Part shown: positions 35,301 through 44,837 of the stretch, one piece after another
Layout: each line of letters opens with the position of its first letter
Numbering within the stretch: the stretch's first letter is position 1
Source of the DNA: JBBSOK01 sp965219125
GTDB taxonomy: Bacteria > Bacteroidota > Bacteroidia > Flavobacteriales > Flavobacteriaceae
NCBI GenBank assembly: GCA_965219125.1
Contig: CBDCMO010000002.1
Location: 1,612,001 to 1,676,000 of the forward strand
Direction: 5' to 3'
DNA: 64,000 nucleotides
Program-made: the position numbers and the translations under genes
The notes under the pieces: model-generated
What the model was told of the DNA's origin: nothing
The model's input: only the letters and a program-made list of their open reading frames with translations
Databases searched by the model: none

Positions 35301-36827
35301 TTATTTTTTTGAATTTATCAAAAACTGCTTCACACTATTTACGTACGGATACATAACAACATCTTCAGAAAAAACTGGAACTAATACTCTAATTTCATCG
35401 TATATTTTTTTTGTTTTCTTCGAAACTTTATCCTTAACTTTTAAATATTCGATAGCTTGAACAATTGTAATCATTTCGATAGCAACAACTTCAAAAGTAT
35501 TTTCAATTACCGTTTTTGCGATTAAAGCAGCATTTGTGCCCATACTCACAATATCTTGGTTGTCATTATTGTTAGGAATACTGTGAATATACATCGGGTT
35601 GCTAAGCATTTGGTTTTCAGCAGTGGTGGATGTTGCGGTAAATTGCACGCCTTGCATCCCAAAGTTTAAACCCAATTTTCCCAAGTTTACGAAAGGCGGA
35701 AGAATATCATTCAACTTATTGTTCAGCAAATAGTTTAATTGCCTTTCTGCAAGCATACTCATTTTTGCAACTACCAATTTCAATTTATCCATTTCCAACG
35801 CAATATAATCGCCGTGAAAATTACCTCCGTGATAAACTTGCTTTTTTTCAACGTGCACAATTGGGTTGTCATTTGCTGAATTTACTTCTTCCAACAATAT
35901 TTTTTCAACATTATTTAGCGTGTCCAAAACCGGCCCCAAAACTTGTGGCACACATCGCAAACTATAGTATTCCTGAACTTTTTCTTGAAAAATGGTAACT
36001 TCCTGTGCGCCATTATATAAATGGTGTTCGCGCTTGCGTGTAAGTTTGCTATCCACCAAATGTTCCCGCATTAATCGGGCAATTTCGTGCTGACCGGCGT
36101 GTTTTTTTGTTCCATTTAGCTCTTCGCTTAAATGGTCGTCAAAAGCTTTTACAATTTCGTTTATGGCGGCCGAGCAACTTACTACCCAATTCAGTAAATT
36201 TCGGGTTTTTAAAATATTAACGATGCCAATCCCCGTCATTACTGATGTGCCGTTCATTAACGCCAAACCTTCGCGTAATTCAACTTGTATCGGTTTTAGG
36301 TTTTCGAGTTTAAAAACATCTTCAGTTTTCATTCTTTCACCTTTGTAAAAAACTTCGCCTTCACCAATTAAAACCAACGCCAAATGCGCTAGCTGAACCA
36401 AATCTCCACTCGCGCCAACGCCGCCGTGTTCAAAAATTAATGGGATAATATCCTTATTCAGCAATTCTGCCATCAAATTAATAGTAGAAATATGGACTCC
36501 GCTATGTCCAAGACTTAAAGTATTCAATCTTGCCAACATTGCAGCGCGAACGTACTTTGCTTCAAGAGGCTTTCCGGTACCTGAACTATGACTTCTTATT
36601 AAATTATATTGTAGTTGAATTCGCTCCGAATCGGCTATTTTGTATTGCGCCATCGGTCCAAAACCCGTATTTACGCCGTAAATAACTTTATTTTCAGAAA
36701 ATTGTTTGAGAAATTCAAAACTAGCTTCTACTTTTTCGACAACCGAATTGTCTATTTCAACAAATTGCTTATTTGTAATTACCTCTTCAAACTCGTTAAT
36801 ACCGAGCGTGCCCACTAAATTTAGCAT
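35301..36827 (-). CDS. Tyrosine ammonia-lyase (HAL/PAL/TAL family)
   Basis: 508 residues. The self-forming MIO cofactor triad Ala139-Ser140-Gly141 is in GGVGASGDLVQLAHLAL. The substrate-end motif is NLIRSHSSGTG (His80), the same spelling as the tyrosine-specific enzyme in the Flavobacterium johnsoniae flexirubin locus as I recall it. NDNPIV and QDIVSMG complete the active site. It deaminates tyrosine to 4-coumarate, the aryl starter of flexirubins. A histidine ammonia-lyase is the alternative by family, but the pigment context and absence of hut genes argue against it. It is the first gene of the minus-strand train. Confidence 0.88.
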   Translation of the reverse strand: MLNLVGTLGINEFEEVITNKQFVEIDNSVVEKVEASFEFLKQFSENKVIYGVNTGFGPMAQYKIADSERIQLQYNLIRSHSSGTGKPLEAKYVRAAMLARLNTLSLGHSGVHISTINLMAELLNKDIIPLIFEHGGVGASGDLVQLAHLALVLIGEGEVFYKGERMKTEDVFKLENLKPIQVELREGLALMNGTSVMTGIGIVNILKTRNLLNWVVSCSAAINEIVKAFDDHLSEELNGTKKHAGQHEIARLMREHLVDSKLTRKREHHLYNGAQEVTIFQEKVQEYYSLRCVPQVLGPVLDTLNNVEKILLEEVNSANDNPIVHVEKKQVYHGGNFHGDYIALEMDKLKLVVAKMSMLAERQLNYLLNNKLNDILPPFVNLGKLGLNFGMQGVQFTATSTTAENQMLSNPMYIHSIPNNNDNQDIVSMGTNAALIAKTVIENTFEVVAIEMITIVQAIEYLKVKDKVSKKTKKIYDEIRVLVPVFSEDVVMYPYVNSVKQFLINSKK

Positions 36828-36889
36828 ATTTATTTGTTCAATTAGCTTGTATGAATTTGAAAACCAAAATATTTGGTTAATTTTGATTG

Positions 36890-36897
36890 CAAATTTA
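36890..36897 (-). promoter_or_regulatory. -7 element of the main pigment operon
   Basis: TAAATTTG on the minus strand is a perfect TAnnTTTG box, 62 bases before the ammonia-lyase start. A plus-strand near match TACATTTA (36913-36920) could serve the divergent halogenase-like gene, so the 102-base gap may hold both promoters back to back. Confidence 0.5.
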
Positions 36898-36929
36898 GTA
36901 TAATTCTATAATCTACATTTATAAATGCT

Positions 36930-38177
36930 ATGAATGATATTAAAGTTGATGTTTTGATTATCGGTGCGGGTCCTTCTGGCTGTGTTGCTGGCGGCTATTT
37001 GCAAAAAATGGGTTGTTCGCTTAAGATAGTTGAAAAAAGTAAATTTCCGCGATTTGTAGTTGGCGAGAGTCTTTTGCCAAGATGTATGGATCACTTTGAG
37101 GAAGCAGGTTTTATGGACGTTTTACACGCTCAAAATTATGAAATTAAAGCAGGTGCGCGGTTTTTGAAAAATGATCTTATCTGCAATTTCGATTTTAGCG
37201 ACAAGCACACCGACGGCTGGGATTATACGTGGCAAGTACCGCGCGCAGATTTTGACAATACCTTGGCGCAAGAATTAATAAGAAAAGGAGTTGATGTTAC
37301 TTTTGAAGAAGAAGTAATTGCCGTAAATTTTGAAGAAAAAGGACATTCAACTACAACAATCAAAAAATTGAATGGCGAAATTTACCATATAAAATCGAAG
37401 TTTATTATTGACAGTAGCGGCTTCGGAAGAGTTTTACCAAGATTCTTAGATTTAGAAAAACCGTCACTCCAACCAAAGCATTCTTCCATATTTACACATA
37501 TAAAAGATACGAAGCGACCAACAGATATTGAAGGAACCTTAATTACTTTTGAAATGATAAATGAGGAAACATGGCTTTGGGTTATTCCTTTTTCAAACGG
37601 AAATACCAGTGTAGGATTTGTTGGCCCAACCGATTTTATTGAAAGTTTTGAAGGAACAAATTCTGATAAATTGCTTCAATTAATTGAAACTTCAACACAT
37701 TACAGCGAAAGACTTGCCGATGAAAAGTTTTTATTTGAACCGCATCTCATTAAAAATTATTCAAAATCCGTAAAAAAATTGTTTGGCGAAGGTTTCGCGT
37801 TGACTGGCAATAGTGCGGAATTTTTAGATCCCGTTTTTTCAAGTGGCGTAACATTTGCTACCGAATCTGGCATACTGGCAGCAAAACTGGCATTTAGGCA
37901 ATTAAATGGTGAGCAGGTAAATTGGCAAGTAGAATATGCCGATTACATTTTAAGAGGCGTGAACGTTTTTGCAACTTATGTTAATGAATGGTACACAGGC
38001 AATCTTCAGAAAATATTTTTTCACAGTGCTATAAACCCGAGTATTAAAAAACAAATTTGTGGTGTTTTAACTGGTTATGTCTGGGATGAAACCAACCCAT
38101 TTGTAAAAAAACACGACCGTTTGGTAAAAACGGTCGCGCACATTGTAGATCTTGAAAAAGAGCAATTGGTTTCCTAA
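36930..38177 (+). CDS. Flavin-dependent halogenase-like oxidoreductase
   Basis: 415 residues. The FAD-binding GAGPSG motif is at residues 12-17, and FPRFVVGESLLPRC matches the halogenase family segment. WLWVIP (215-220) is the WxWxIP motif of flavin-dependent halogenases. Lys73 in EIKAGARF falls where the catalytic lysine sits in that family. The C-terminal DPVFSSGVTFATESG completes the FAD site. It diverges from the ammonia-lyase gene over a 102-base gap. It may chlorinate or hydroxylate the aryl ring, since some flexirubins are chlorinated. Relatives with these motifs include non-halogenating oxidases, so the reaction is not settled. Confidence 0.78.
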   Translation: MNDIKVDVLIIGAGPSGCVAGGYLQKMGCSLKIVEKSKFPRFVVGESLLPRCMDHFEEAGFMDVLHAQNYEIKAGARFLKNDLICNFDFSDKHTDGWDYTWQVPRADFDNTLAQELIRKGVDVTFEEEVIAVNFEEKGHSTTTIKKLNGEIYHIKSKFIIDSSGFGRVLPRFLDLEKPSLQPKHSSIFTHIKDTKRPTDIEGTLITFEMINEETWLWVIPFSNGNTSVGFVGPTDFIESFEGTNSDKLLQLIETSTHYSERLADEKFLFEPHLIKNYSKSVKKLFGEGFALTGNSAEFLDPVFSSGVTFATESGILAAKLAFRQLNGEQVNWQVEYADYILRGVNVFATYVNEWYTGNLQKIFFHSAINPSIKKQICGVLTGYVWDETNPFVKKHDRLVKTVAHIVDLEKEQLVS

Positions 38178-38183
38178 ATAGTA

Positions 38184-38783
38184 TTATTTGACTTTGTTTA
38201 TTTTTGCAGCAAATTCCTTTGCCAATTTTGCGTAAGCCTCAGATATGCGCAAACCAGCTTCAAAATCATAACCCATTGCGCCTGCGCCTGGAACTTTTGT
38301 GAAATCTGCAGACCATATAATCTCTGAAGGATTATCTTTTTTGTAAACAGTAATAGTTGCTTCAATACTGGCATCTTTTCGCCATACGCCAACGTTGTAG
38401 CCCCGTTCTATAAAGGTTGTTGTCACTTTTATAGTATATGCTGCGTCAAGGTTGTAATCAACTTTAACCTCGCCATTGTCAAAACGTTTGTTGAAAGATT
38501 CTATAAACTTAGGCTCATATTTTTCTTTTCTATCCGCATACCAAGCCTTTTTAAATCTATCCCCAGTTCCTGCTTCATCAGCATTCATTTCCGTTACTTT
38601 TTTCGAAACATACTCTTCTTCCGCATCAAATTTAGGGATAGTCACATTGGAATAATCAAACTCTAGATTATAGGCGGATATATCTTTTAAATTTTTGATA
38701 TCTCCATTTGAAACCTTCATTTTTTGCGAGAAGATTATTGATGTGCAAAAAAACATTGTTGCAAAAATTACATAATTTTTCAT
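38184..38783 (-). CDS. Secreted protein of unknown function
   Basis: 199 residues with a signal peptide (1-19, cleavage after FSQ). The mature part alternates strands and helices; FIERGYNVGVWRKDASIEATITVYKKDNPSEIIWSADF looks like a DUF4136-type or related small lipocalin-like pattern without a lipobox. It is convergent with the halogenase-like gene, with a 6-base gap and no hairpin between. It does not look like part of the pigment set. I do not recognise a named family. Confidence 0.7.
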   Translation of the reverse strand: MKNYVIFATMFFCTSIIFSQKMKVSNGDIKNLKDISAYNLEFDYSNVTIPKFDAEEEYVSKKVTEMNADEAGTGDRFKKAWYADRKEKYEPKFIESFNKRFDNGEVKVDYNLDAAYTIKVTTTFIERGYNVGVWRKDASIEATITVYKKDNPSEIIWSADFTKVPGAGAMGYDFEAGLRISEAYAKLAKEFAAKINKVK

Positions 38784-38909
38784 AAGTGTTGGTTGTTTAG
38801 GATTTTACTTGATTCAAATTTATTTAAAAATTTTTACGTTTTGTAATTTCAGAAGAGAATTAAGCAAACTGCACATAAAACTATTTTAAGGAGCGAATTG
38901 TCTAAAAAC

Positions 38910-38945
38910 GAAAAAAAAATCCCAATCTAATTGAAGATTGAGATT
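38910..38945 (-). terminator. Intrinsic terminator of tRNA-Gln
   Basis: On the minus strand an 11-bp stem (38935-38945 with 38918-38928, one G-U pair) and a 6-base loop is followed by a run of nine T. It lies 10 bases after the 3' end of the tRNA. Confidence 0.8.
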
Positions 38946-38954
38946 TAATTTTTG

Positions 38955-39025
38955 TTGTCCCACAAGGACTCGAACCTTGAATGACGGTACCAAAAACCGG
39001 AGTGTTACCATTACACCATGGGACA
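38955..39025 (-). tRNA. tRNA-Gln (anticodon TTG)
   Basis: A 71-base cloverleaf on the minus strand. The acceptor stem TGTCCCA pairs with TGGGACA, the D stem is GTGT/ACAC, and the anticodon loop TTTTGGT carries TTG, which reads CAA (Gln). The T stem is CAAGG/CCTTG with loop TTCGAGT. The first pair of the anticodon stem (27-43) is a C-T mismatch. The discriminator is A and the full CCA is not encoded. Confidence 0.96.
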
Positions 39026-39042
39026 ATTGCGCAATGCGGATG

Positions 39043-39073
39043 CAAATTTAAGACAATCTTTTACATGTACAAA
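39043..39073 (-). promoter_or_regulatory. Promoter of tRNA-Gln
   Basis: On the minus strand TTTG (39070-39073), 19 bases, then TAAATTTG (39043-39050). This is an exact match to the Bacteroidota consensus TTTG-N19-TAnnTTTG, 17 bases before the tRNA. Confidence 0.75.
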
Positions 39074-39210
39074 CTATATTCTTCAAAATATTAAGTGCTT
39101 AATTCTTCTTTCAAAGCAAAAAAATAAAACCAAATGATATTCGTTATTGGTTTTAGCATCGAAAAACCAAGTTATTATCATTAAATTCGCAGTCTTAAAC
39201 AAAACCCATT

Positions 39211-42200
39211 ATGCCCACTTTCAGTTTTAAAAAATGGAACAACATAACCGGATGGTTTGTATTTGCCGTTGCACTTGTTACTTATTGGCTAACGGTAGAG
39301 CCTACCGCTAGTTTTTGGGATGCCGGCGAATATATTACAACCGCCAGCAATCTTGAAGTTGGGCATCCGCCGGGAGCGCCACTTTATCAAATATTAGGTG
39401 CATTTTTCTCAATTTTTGCAATCGATAAAAGCCATATTGCCCTTACAATAAACTTAATGTCCGTTTTTGCCAGTGCATTTACAGTACTATTTATGTTTTG
39501 GTCTGTTACAATTTTACTTACTGATATTGTTTTGCGAAAAGAGCAAATAACAAACAGTAATGGTATTGCAATATTAGGTAGTGCCGCGGTTGGTGCATTA
39601 GCTTTTGCGTTTACCGATAGTTTTTGGTTTAATGCCTTGGAGGCTGAAGTGTATGCAATGGCAGCTCTATTTTTGTCAGTTTTATTCTATTGTGGCCTGC
39701 GCTGGCAACGCGATATGTTTTTGCCCAGAGGCGACAAATGGGTTGTTTTAATCGCTTTTATAATTGGGCTTTCATTCGGAGTTCACTTTTTGGGACTATT
39801 AACTATTCCTGCTATCGGATTTTTATACTTCTTTAAAAATTACGAGCGCATTACTATTAAAAACTTCATTATAGCTAACATACTAACGGTTGCTATCTTA
39901 GTTTTTATATTTATATTATTGTTGCCGATGACAATGAAATTCTTCAGCGGGGCAGAAATTTTCTTCGTTAATTCTATTGGACTTCCTTTTAATTCAGGGA
40001 CAATTATCGCTGGACTTCTATTTATAGGACTTTTTATATACGGAATACGATATACACGCAGAAAGCATTACCCAAAATTAAATACAATGCTTTTATGCAT
40101 TTTATTTATATTCATAGGATTTTCAAGCTGGCTTATGTTGCCAGTTAGAGCAAATGCAGGGACGGTTATAAATGAAAACAATCCAAATAACGCACGGGAA
40201 CTTCTCGCATATTACAATAGAGAACAATACCCACAAACGCACTTATTTTACGGCCCACTCTTTACTGAAAGTTATGCGGGTTTAGATCCTGACAATCCGT
40301 ATAAAGATGATAAACCTAATTATGAAAAGGACGAAAAGGCAGGCAAATATGTTATTGTAAATAATTATAAAAATGCCGCCCAAAACACGGACGACGCCCA
40401 AAAAGCGTTTTTACCAAGAATGTGGAGTACCGAAAATGCCGTAAACTATATAGGATTTACGGACGGACTTGAATTTACAATAAAACCAGAATATCTAAGT
40501 GAAGAAAGACTTGTAACCGAGGTAAATAAATTTAAACAAGCCTACCAACAAGGTATGGTTGAAAGTAAGGATTTTGATAGATTTCTAAAAGACTTCGGCC
40601 AGTACCTTGATGTTCAAAAATCTTCATTTTTTGATAATATGAAATTCATGTTCGAGTTTCAGTTTGGCTATATGTATTGGCGCTATTTTATGTGGAATTT
40701 TACCGGAAGGCAAGACGATGTGCAAGGCACGTACACCAATCTGCACGGAAATTGGCTTAGCGGCATAAACTTTATAGACAAAATTAGGTTGGGCTCACAA
40801 GAAAATCTGCCGAGTGATGCACTAAATAATAAAGCGCGAAATACTTATTATTTTCTTCCCCTTATAATCGGGATTTTAGGCTTAGTCTTCCATTTTAAAA
40901 GCGACAAAAAGAGCTTTTGGGTACTGCTGGCATTTTTTCTATTTACAGGTTTAGCACTAAAAATATATTTGAACGAACGCCCATTTGAACCGCGCGAACG
41001 GGATTATGCTTTGGTTGGTTCCTTTTACGTTTTTGCAATGTGGATTGGCTTCGGTGTATATGCACTTTATGATATGGCGCGGGAATACATTAGTCCGAAA
41101 ATCGCTGGTCCTGTAATTATTACAATTTGTGCTTTGGCTGCACCCGTTTTAATGGCAACCCAAAACTGGGACGACCACGATCGTTCGGGCCGCTATACAG
41201 CACAAAGTATGGGTAAAATGTATTTGGATAGTTGTGATCCCAACGCAATTTTGTTCACCATTGGCGATAACGACACTTTTGCCCTTTGGTATAATCAAAA
41301 TGTTGAAGGATACAGGCAAGATATTCGAATTATAAACACGAGCCTTTTTAACACAGATTGGTATATTGATGATATGAAACGAAAAGCTTTCACGAGCGAT
41401 CCAATACCTTCACAGCTTACGCATGATAAATACAGTTCGGGCACACGCGATTTTGTTGTTTATCAAAAAACAAAACAAGACACAATCGACATCAAAACAT
41501 GGATAAATTTTGTTGCAGATGATAGCCCGGCAACTAAAATGACGTTACAAAGTGATCAAGAAGTAAACACATTCCCATCACAAATAATTCGAATTCCGGT
41601 AGATAAAGCTGCAGTTTTAAGAAGCGGAATTGTGGCACAAAAAGATGCAGACCTAATTGTGCCTTATATAGATATTGATATTAAGAGCAACATCGTTTAT
41701 AAAAACAGATTATTAATGCTTGATATTATTGCAAATAATAATTGGGAACGCCCAATATACTTTAGCGGCGGCAGTTTTGGAGATGATGACTATCTATGGA
41801 TGAAAGATTACTTGCAATTAGAAGGTGTTGTCTATAAATTGGTGCCAATAAAAACAAAGATTGACAAGAAGAACCCGTTTGATATGGGGCGAATAGACCC
41901 AGATAAAATGTACGACATTGTAATGAGTTACGATTGGGGCAATAGTGGCAGCCCAGATATTTACCACGACACAGAAACACGTAGAAACGGAATTACCTAC
42001 CGAAGTAACTTAGCAAGATTGGCAGAAGCACTAATAAACGAAGGAAAAGAAGGAAAAGCACTTAAGATTTTAGACTTGGCAATGGAAAAAATGCCTGTTA
42101 AGTATTTTGAGTATTATTCTTTACTTGAACCGTTTGTTCTAGGTTATTATGAATTGGGACAAACTGAAAAAGCCCGAAAAGTATTTGAGGAAACTTCCCA

Positions 42201-42537
42201 AATGTATAAGGAACATCTTCAATATTTTAATGGCTTGAAATTTAATGAGCAACGAGCAGCTTTAGATGATATTATTAGCGATATGGAGCGTTATCGAAGT
42301 CTAGTTCAAATTGTTGTTATAAAGGATGACGAAGCTTTTGGCAGAAAAGAGGTTGATGAATTTAACGGCTATATAAAAATGTTCAGTCATTTTTATACTG
42401 CAGATGAAGCTATGGATCCCGATGCCAAGCCAAAAGACACAACGGGCGAATTTCCGCTAGATTCAACAATGTTGAAACAACTGGAACGGAAACCGACCAA
42501 TGATGTAGATAGTTTGGAGCAAAATCCTACCAATTAA
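39211..42537 (+). CDS. DUF2723 membrane protein (putative protein O-mannosyltransferase-like)
   Basis: 1108 residues. The N-terminal half has about 10-12 membrane helices, beginning after NNITGWFVFAVALVTYW. The DUF2723 signature follows, VEPTASFWDAGEYITTASNLEVGHPPGAPLY, in which the Asp-Ala-Gly-Glu loop matches the acidic lumenal loop of GT-C enzymes. The C-terminal 500 residues are soluble and end with a TPR-like helical part (about 960-1050). Bacteroidota use this family for protein O-glycosylation in the periplasm, which is the likely role here. It is followed after 5 bases by the deacetylase gene. Confidence 0.82.
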   Translation: MPTFSFKKWNNITGWFVFAVALVTYWLTVEPTASFWDAGEYITTASNLEVGHPPGAPLYQILGAFFSIFAIDKSHIALTINLMSVFASAFTVLFMFWSVTILLTDIVLRKEQITNSNGIAILGSAAVGALAFAFTDSFWFNALEAEVYAMAALFLSVLFYCGLRWQRDMFLPRGDKWVVLIAFIIGLSFGVHFLGLLTIPAIGFLYFFKNYERITIKNFIIANILTVAILVFIFILLLPMTMKFFSGAEIFFVNSIGLPFNSGTIIAGLLFIGLFIYGIRYTRRKHYPKLNTMLLCILFIFIGFSSWLMLPVRANAGTVINENNPNNARELLAYYNREQYPQTHLFYGPLFTESYAGLDPDNPYKDDKPNYEKDEKAGKYVIVNNYKNAAQNTDDAQKAFLPRMWSTENAVNYIGFTDGLEFTIKPEYLSEERLVTEVNKFKQAYQQGMVESKDFDRFLKDFGQYLDVQKSSFFDNMKFMFEFQFGYMYWRYFMWNFTGRQDDVQGTYTNLHGNWLSGINFIDKIRLGSQENLPSDALNNKARNTYYFLPLIIGILGLVFHFKSDKKSFWVLLAFFLFTGLALKIYLNERPFEPRERDYALVGSFYVFAMWIGFGVYALYDMAREYISPKIAGPVIITICALAAPVLMATQNWDDHDRSGRYTAQSMGKMYLDSCDPNAILFTIGDNDTFALWYNQNVEGYRQDIRIINTSLFNTDWYIDDMKRKAFTSDPIPSQLTHDKYSSGTRDFVVYQKTKQDTIDIKTWINFVADDSPATKMTLQSDQEVNTFPSQIIRIPVDKAAVLRSGIVAQKDADLIVPYIDIDIKSNIVYKNRLLMLDIIANNNWERPIYFSGGSFGDDDYLWMKDYLQLEGVVYKLVPIKTKIDKKNPFDMGRIDPDKMYDIVMSYDWGNSGSPDIYHDTETRRNGITYRSNLARLAEALINEGKEGKALKILDLAMEKMPVKYFEYYSLLEPFVLGYYELGQTEKARKVFEETSQMYKEHLQYFNGLKFNEQRAALDDIISDMERYRSLVQIVVIKDDEAFGRKEVDEFNGYIKMFSHFYTADEAMDPDAKPKDTTGEFPLDSTMLKQLERKPTNDVDSLEQNPTN

Positions 42538-42542
42538 ATAAC

Positions 42543-43193
42543 TTGAAATTGTATTTTCCGAAAATGCCCAAAATCGTTCAGTGGTTTTTCCCACAACGAC
42601 TTTGGGCATTTTCAAATAATGAAGACCATATTTACCTAACATTTGATGACGGCCCGATACCAGAAATTACGCCGTGGGTGTTAGATATTTTAAAAGAACA
42701 TAATGCAAAGGCAACCTTTTTCTGCATTGGAGAAAATGTTAAAAAGCATCCCTATATTTTCAACAGAATAATTGCAGAAGGCCATTCTGTTGGAAACCAT
42801 ACTTTTAATCATTTGAATGGTTGGCAAACAGAAACTTCAGCATATATCGAAAATGTTGAAAGTGCTCAAAGGCAAATGAACAGTAATTCAGAATTCGGAA
42901 TTCGGAATCCGAAACTGTTATTCCGGCCGCCGTATGGAAAAATCACTTCAAAACAAGCCAAAATCCTTCAGAAAAAAGGATTTAAAATTGTGATGTGGGT
43001 TGTACTAAGCTATGATTACGACAGAGGCATTTCCGAAGAAAAATGCTTGCAAAATGTTTTAAAAAATACCAAACCCGGAAGTGTGGTTGTGTTTCACGAT
43101 AGCTTAAAGGCAGAAAAAAACCTTCGGTATGTTTTGCCGAAGGTTTTGGATTTAATTGGGGAAAAAATAAAAATATTCAAAAATATAGATTAA
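42543..43193 (+). CDS. Polysaccharide deacetylase (NodB) family protein
   Basis: About 216 residues if translation begins at the TTG at 42543; an ATG at 42564 gives a protein 7 residues shorter. The NodB motifs are present: IYLTFDDGPIPEIT, the metal pair in GHSVGNHTFNH, FRPPYGK and VVFHDSLKA. There is no signal peptide, so it is probably cytoplasmic or membrane-associated by other means. It is a paralogue in fold of the pigment-cluster deacetylase at 19844-20620. It overlaps the convergent gene by 4 bases at the 3' end. Confidence 0.82.
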   Translation: MKLYFPKMPKIVQWFFPQRLWAFSNNEDHIYLTFDDGPIPEITPWVLDILKEHNAKATFFCIGENVKKHPYIFNRIIAEGHSVGNHTFNHLNGWQTETSAYIENVESAQRQMNSNSEFGIRNPKLLFRPPYGKITSKQAKILQKKGFKIVMWVVLSYDYDRGISEEKCLQNVLKNTKPGSVVVFHDSLKAEKNLRYVLPKVLDLIGEKIKIFKNID

Positions 43194-44632
43194 TTTACCA
43201 AAAGGTTATAGCTAGTTACTAGAAATTGATTTGAACCTGATCCCGTGGTTCTTTCAACGTATATTTCTATGTAATCCGAAGGATTAGCAACTACTGTCCC
43301 AACAATAGATAAACCTTGTCTAGCATTAGTATCCACTACATCATAAACAACTTGAGTACCCGGTTGAAGAACACCATTTTTATAGATGGAAAATGTAAAT
43401 CGCATACCTGCAATAGCAGTAAATGAAATAGATCCTATCACATTCAGAGATCTAGATTTCTTTCCTTCATATAAAATGCTATTACTACTATTGGCACCGG
43501 ATCGAGTAGATGTCCTAAACATTCTAATTGGCGCAGTAGTAACCGGAAGTTTAATTGGAGTCGCATCACCAAGGGTAACAATACTTGAGTTAGTGTAATA
43601 TATATTCGCTGTTGCAGCATCATCAGCCTCTCTTGGAATGCCTGTTGAATTTACAGACCAATCCTTTGTGAAATTATAACCTGTATAGGGAGAAGTACCA
43701 TTTATATATGTTCCGCCTCCGTAAAAAACAACTTGACTTAAAACCGCGTCACCTGTAATTGATGTAATCCCTATTGTATTCATTCCGGTTTTTCCAGATA
43801 AAACATTACTAAAACCACTTGCTTTTTGAATTAGGCCAAATGTTCCTGTAAATGTCTCATAAGTTCCACTATTGTTTGCTAACCAAGCTTCATTGCTCAA
43901 TAATAAACTTCCAATACTATTATAAGTAATTCCGGTGGTGTTGCTTACAAACTGCACAATATTTCCAAAATAAAGACCAACATTTGAAATGGTTCCCACA
44001 CTCGCCATTCCTGCAATTACAGTATTCTGTACTAATAGTGAGGTTCCACCAGTAATGTTGAAAGCTGTTGCGGCACCAGCTCCATTTAATGTTACATTTC
44101 GAATACTCCCTCCAGTAGTTCCTTCAAAAATACGACCTGTTGTTCGCCTTAAAATATCTTCATTGGCATCCAATCCCGAAACGTAAGCATCATTTAAATC
44201 AATAGGAAAAGCAAGATTGATTAAACCGTTAATTTCATAGTAAGTATTGGAGGTCAACATATATTTTGCACCACCACCGTTTGAAAGCTCCGTAGCCAAA
44301 TCTGCCACAGTTTTTATCAACTTATAATTATTTCTTTTATCTGATCCTGAATTTATTTTAACCCACGTAGTAGCATCGTAATAATAGAAAGATTTAAGAT
44401 CTGTATCATAAACCAAAAGACTGTTGGCAGGAGTTGTTATTGCCAATTTTTGTGCGGTCGTCATCCGTGGGGCTAAAATTCCTTTGTTTGTGGAAGTTAT
44501 ATCCAACATCGAGGAAACATCGGGATCTATATTGCCAATACCTACTTGAGCTCTGCAAATCATCGAAAAAAATAGGAATGTAAAGAAAATGAACCTTGTA
44601 GAAAAACAAGATTTTTTGTAAGAAAACTTCAT
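43190..44632 (-). CDS. Secreted tail-fibre-like surface protein
   Basis: 480 residues with a signal peptide (1-28, cleavage near CRAQ). The start of the mature protein, QVGIGNIDPDVSSMLDIT..NKGILAPRMT..QKLAI..NSLLVYDTDLKSFYYYDATTWVKI, is a module common at the N-terminus of flavobacterial surface proteins. The middle (about 125-350) is a Gly/Ser/Thr/Asn-rich strand repeat region that looks like a right-handed beta-helix. The C-terminal 120 residues resemble a beta-sandwich. No T9SS sorting tail is visible. Function: cell-surface or secreted structural protein, partner unknown. Confidence 0.7.
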   Translation of the reverse strand: MKFSYKKSCFSTRFIFFTFLFFSMICRAQVGIGNIDPDVSSMLDITSTNKGILAPRMTTAQKLAITTPANSLLVYDTDLKSFYYYDATTWVKINSGSDKRNNYKLIKTVADLATELSNGGGAKYMLTSNTYYEINGLINLAFPIDLNDAYVSGLDANEDILRRTTGRIFEGTTGGSIRNVTLNGAGAATAFNITGGTSLLVQNTVIAGMASVGTISNVGLYFGNIVQFVSNTTGITYNSIGSLLLSNEAWLANNSGTYETFTGTFGLIQKASGFSNVLSGKTGMNTIGITSITGDAVLSQVVFYGGGTYINGTSPYTGYNFTKDWSVNSTGIPREADDAATANIYYTNSSIVTLGDATPIKLPVTTAPIRMFRTSTRSGANSSNSILYEGKKSRSLNVIGSISFTAIAGMRFTFSIYKNGVLQPGTQVVYDVVDTNARQGLSIVGTVVANPSDYIEIYVERTTGSGSNQFLVTSYNLLVN

Positions 44633-44837
44633 GGTCTCGCGGTATTATGTAAAAATTTTCCGACAAAATTAAACTATTAATCGGAAATTTGTATCTTTTT
44701 ACCGATGAAATTGTGCTTTTTAAATAATCCAACGAGTTAAATTGAGAAATTAATGTGTAATATTATCCTAATGACTTAGTTGCCTATTTGACAGAGACAT
44801 CCAAGAAAGGTTGGATAAATAAAAAATGATTAAAAGT

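Noticed and set aside
35301..36827. Histidine ammonia-lyase as the identity of the MIO enzyme
   Set aside because: The family motif alone would allow it, but it heads a flexirubin cluster, no hut genes are near, and the SHSSGTG spelling fits the flexirubin tyrosine ammonia-lyase.
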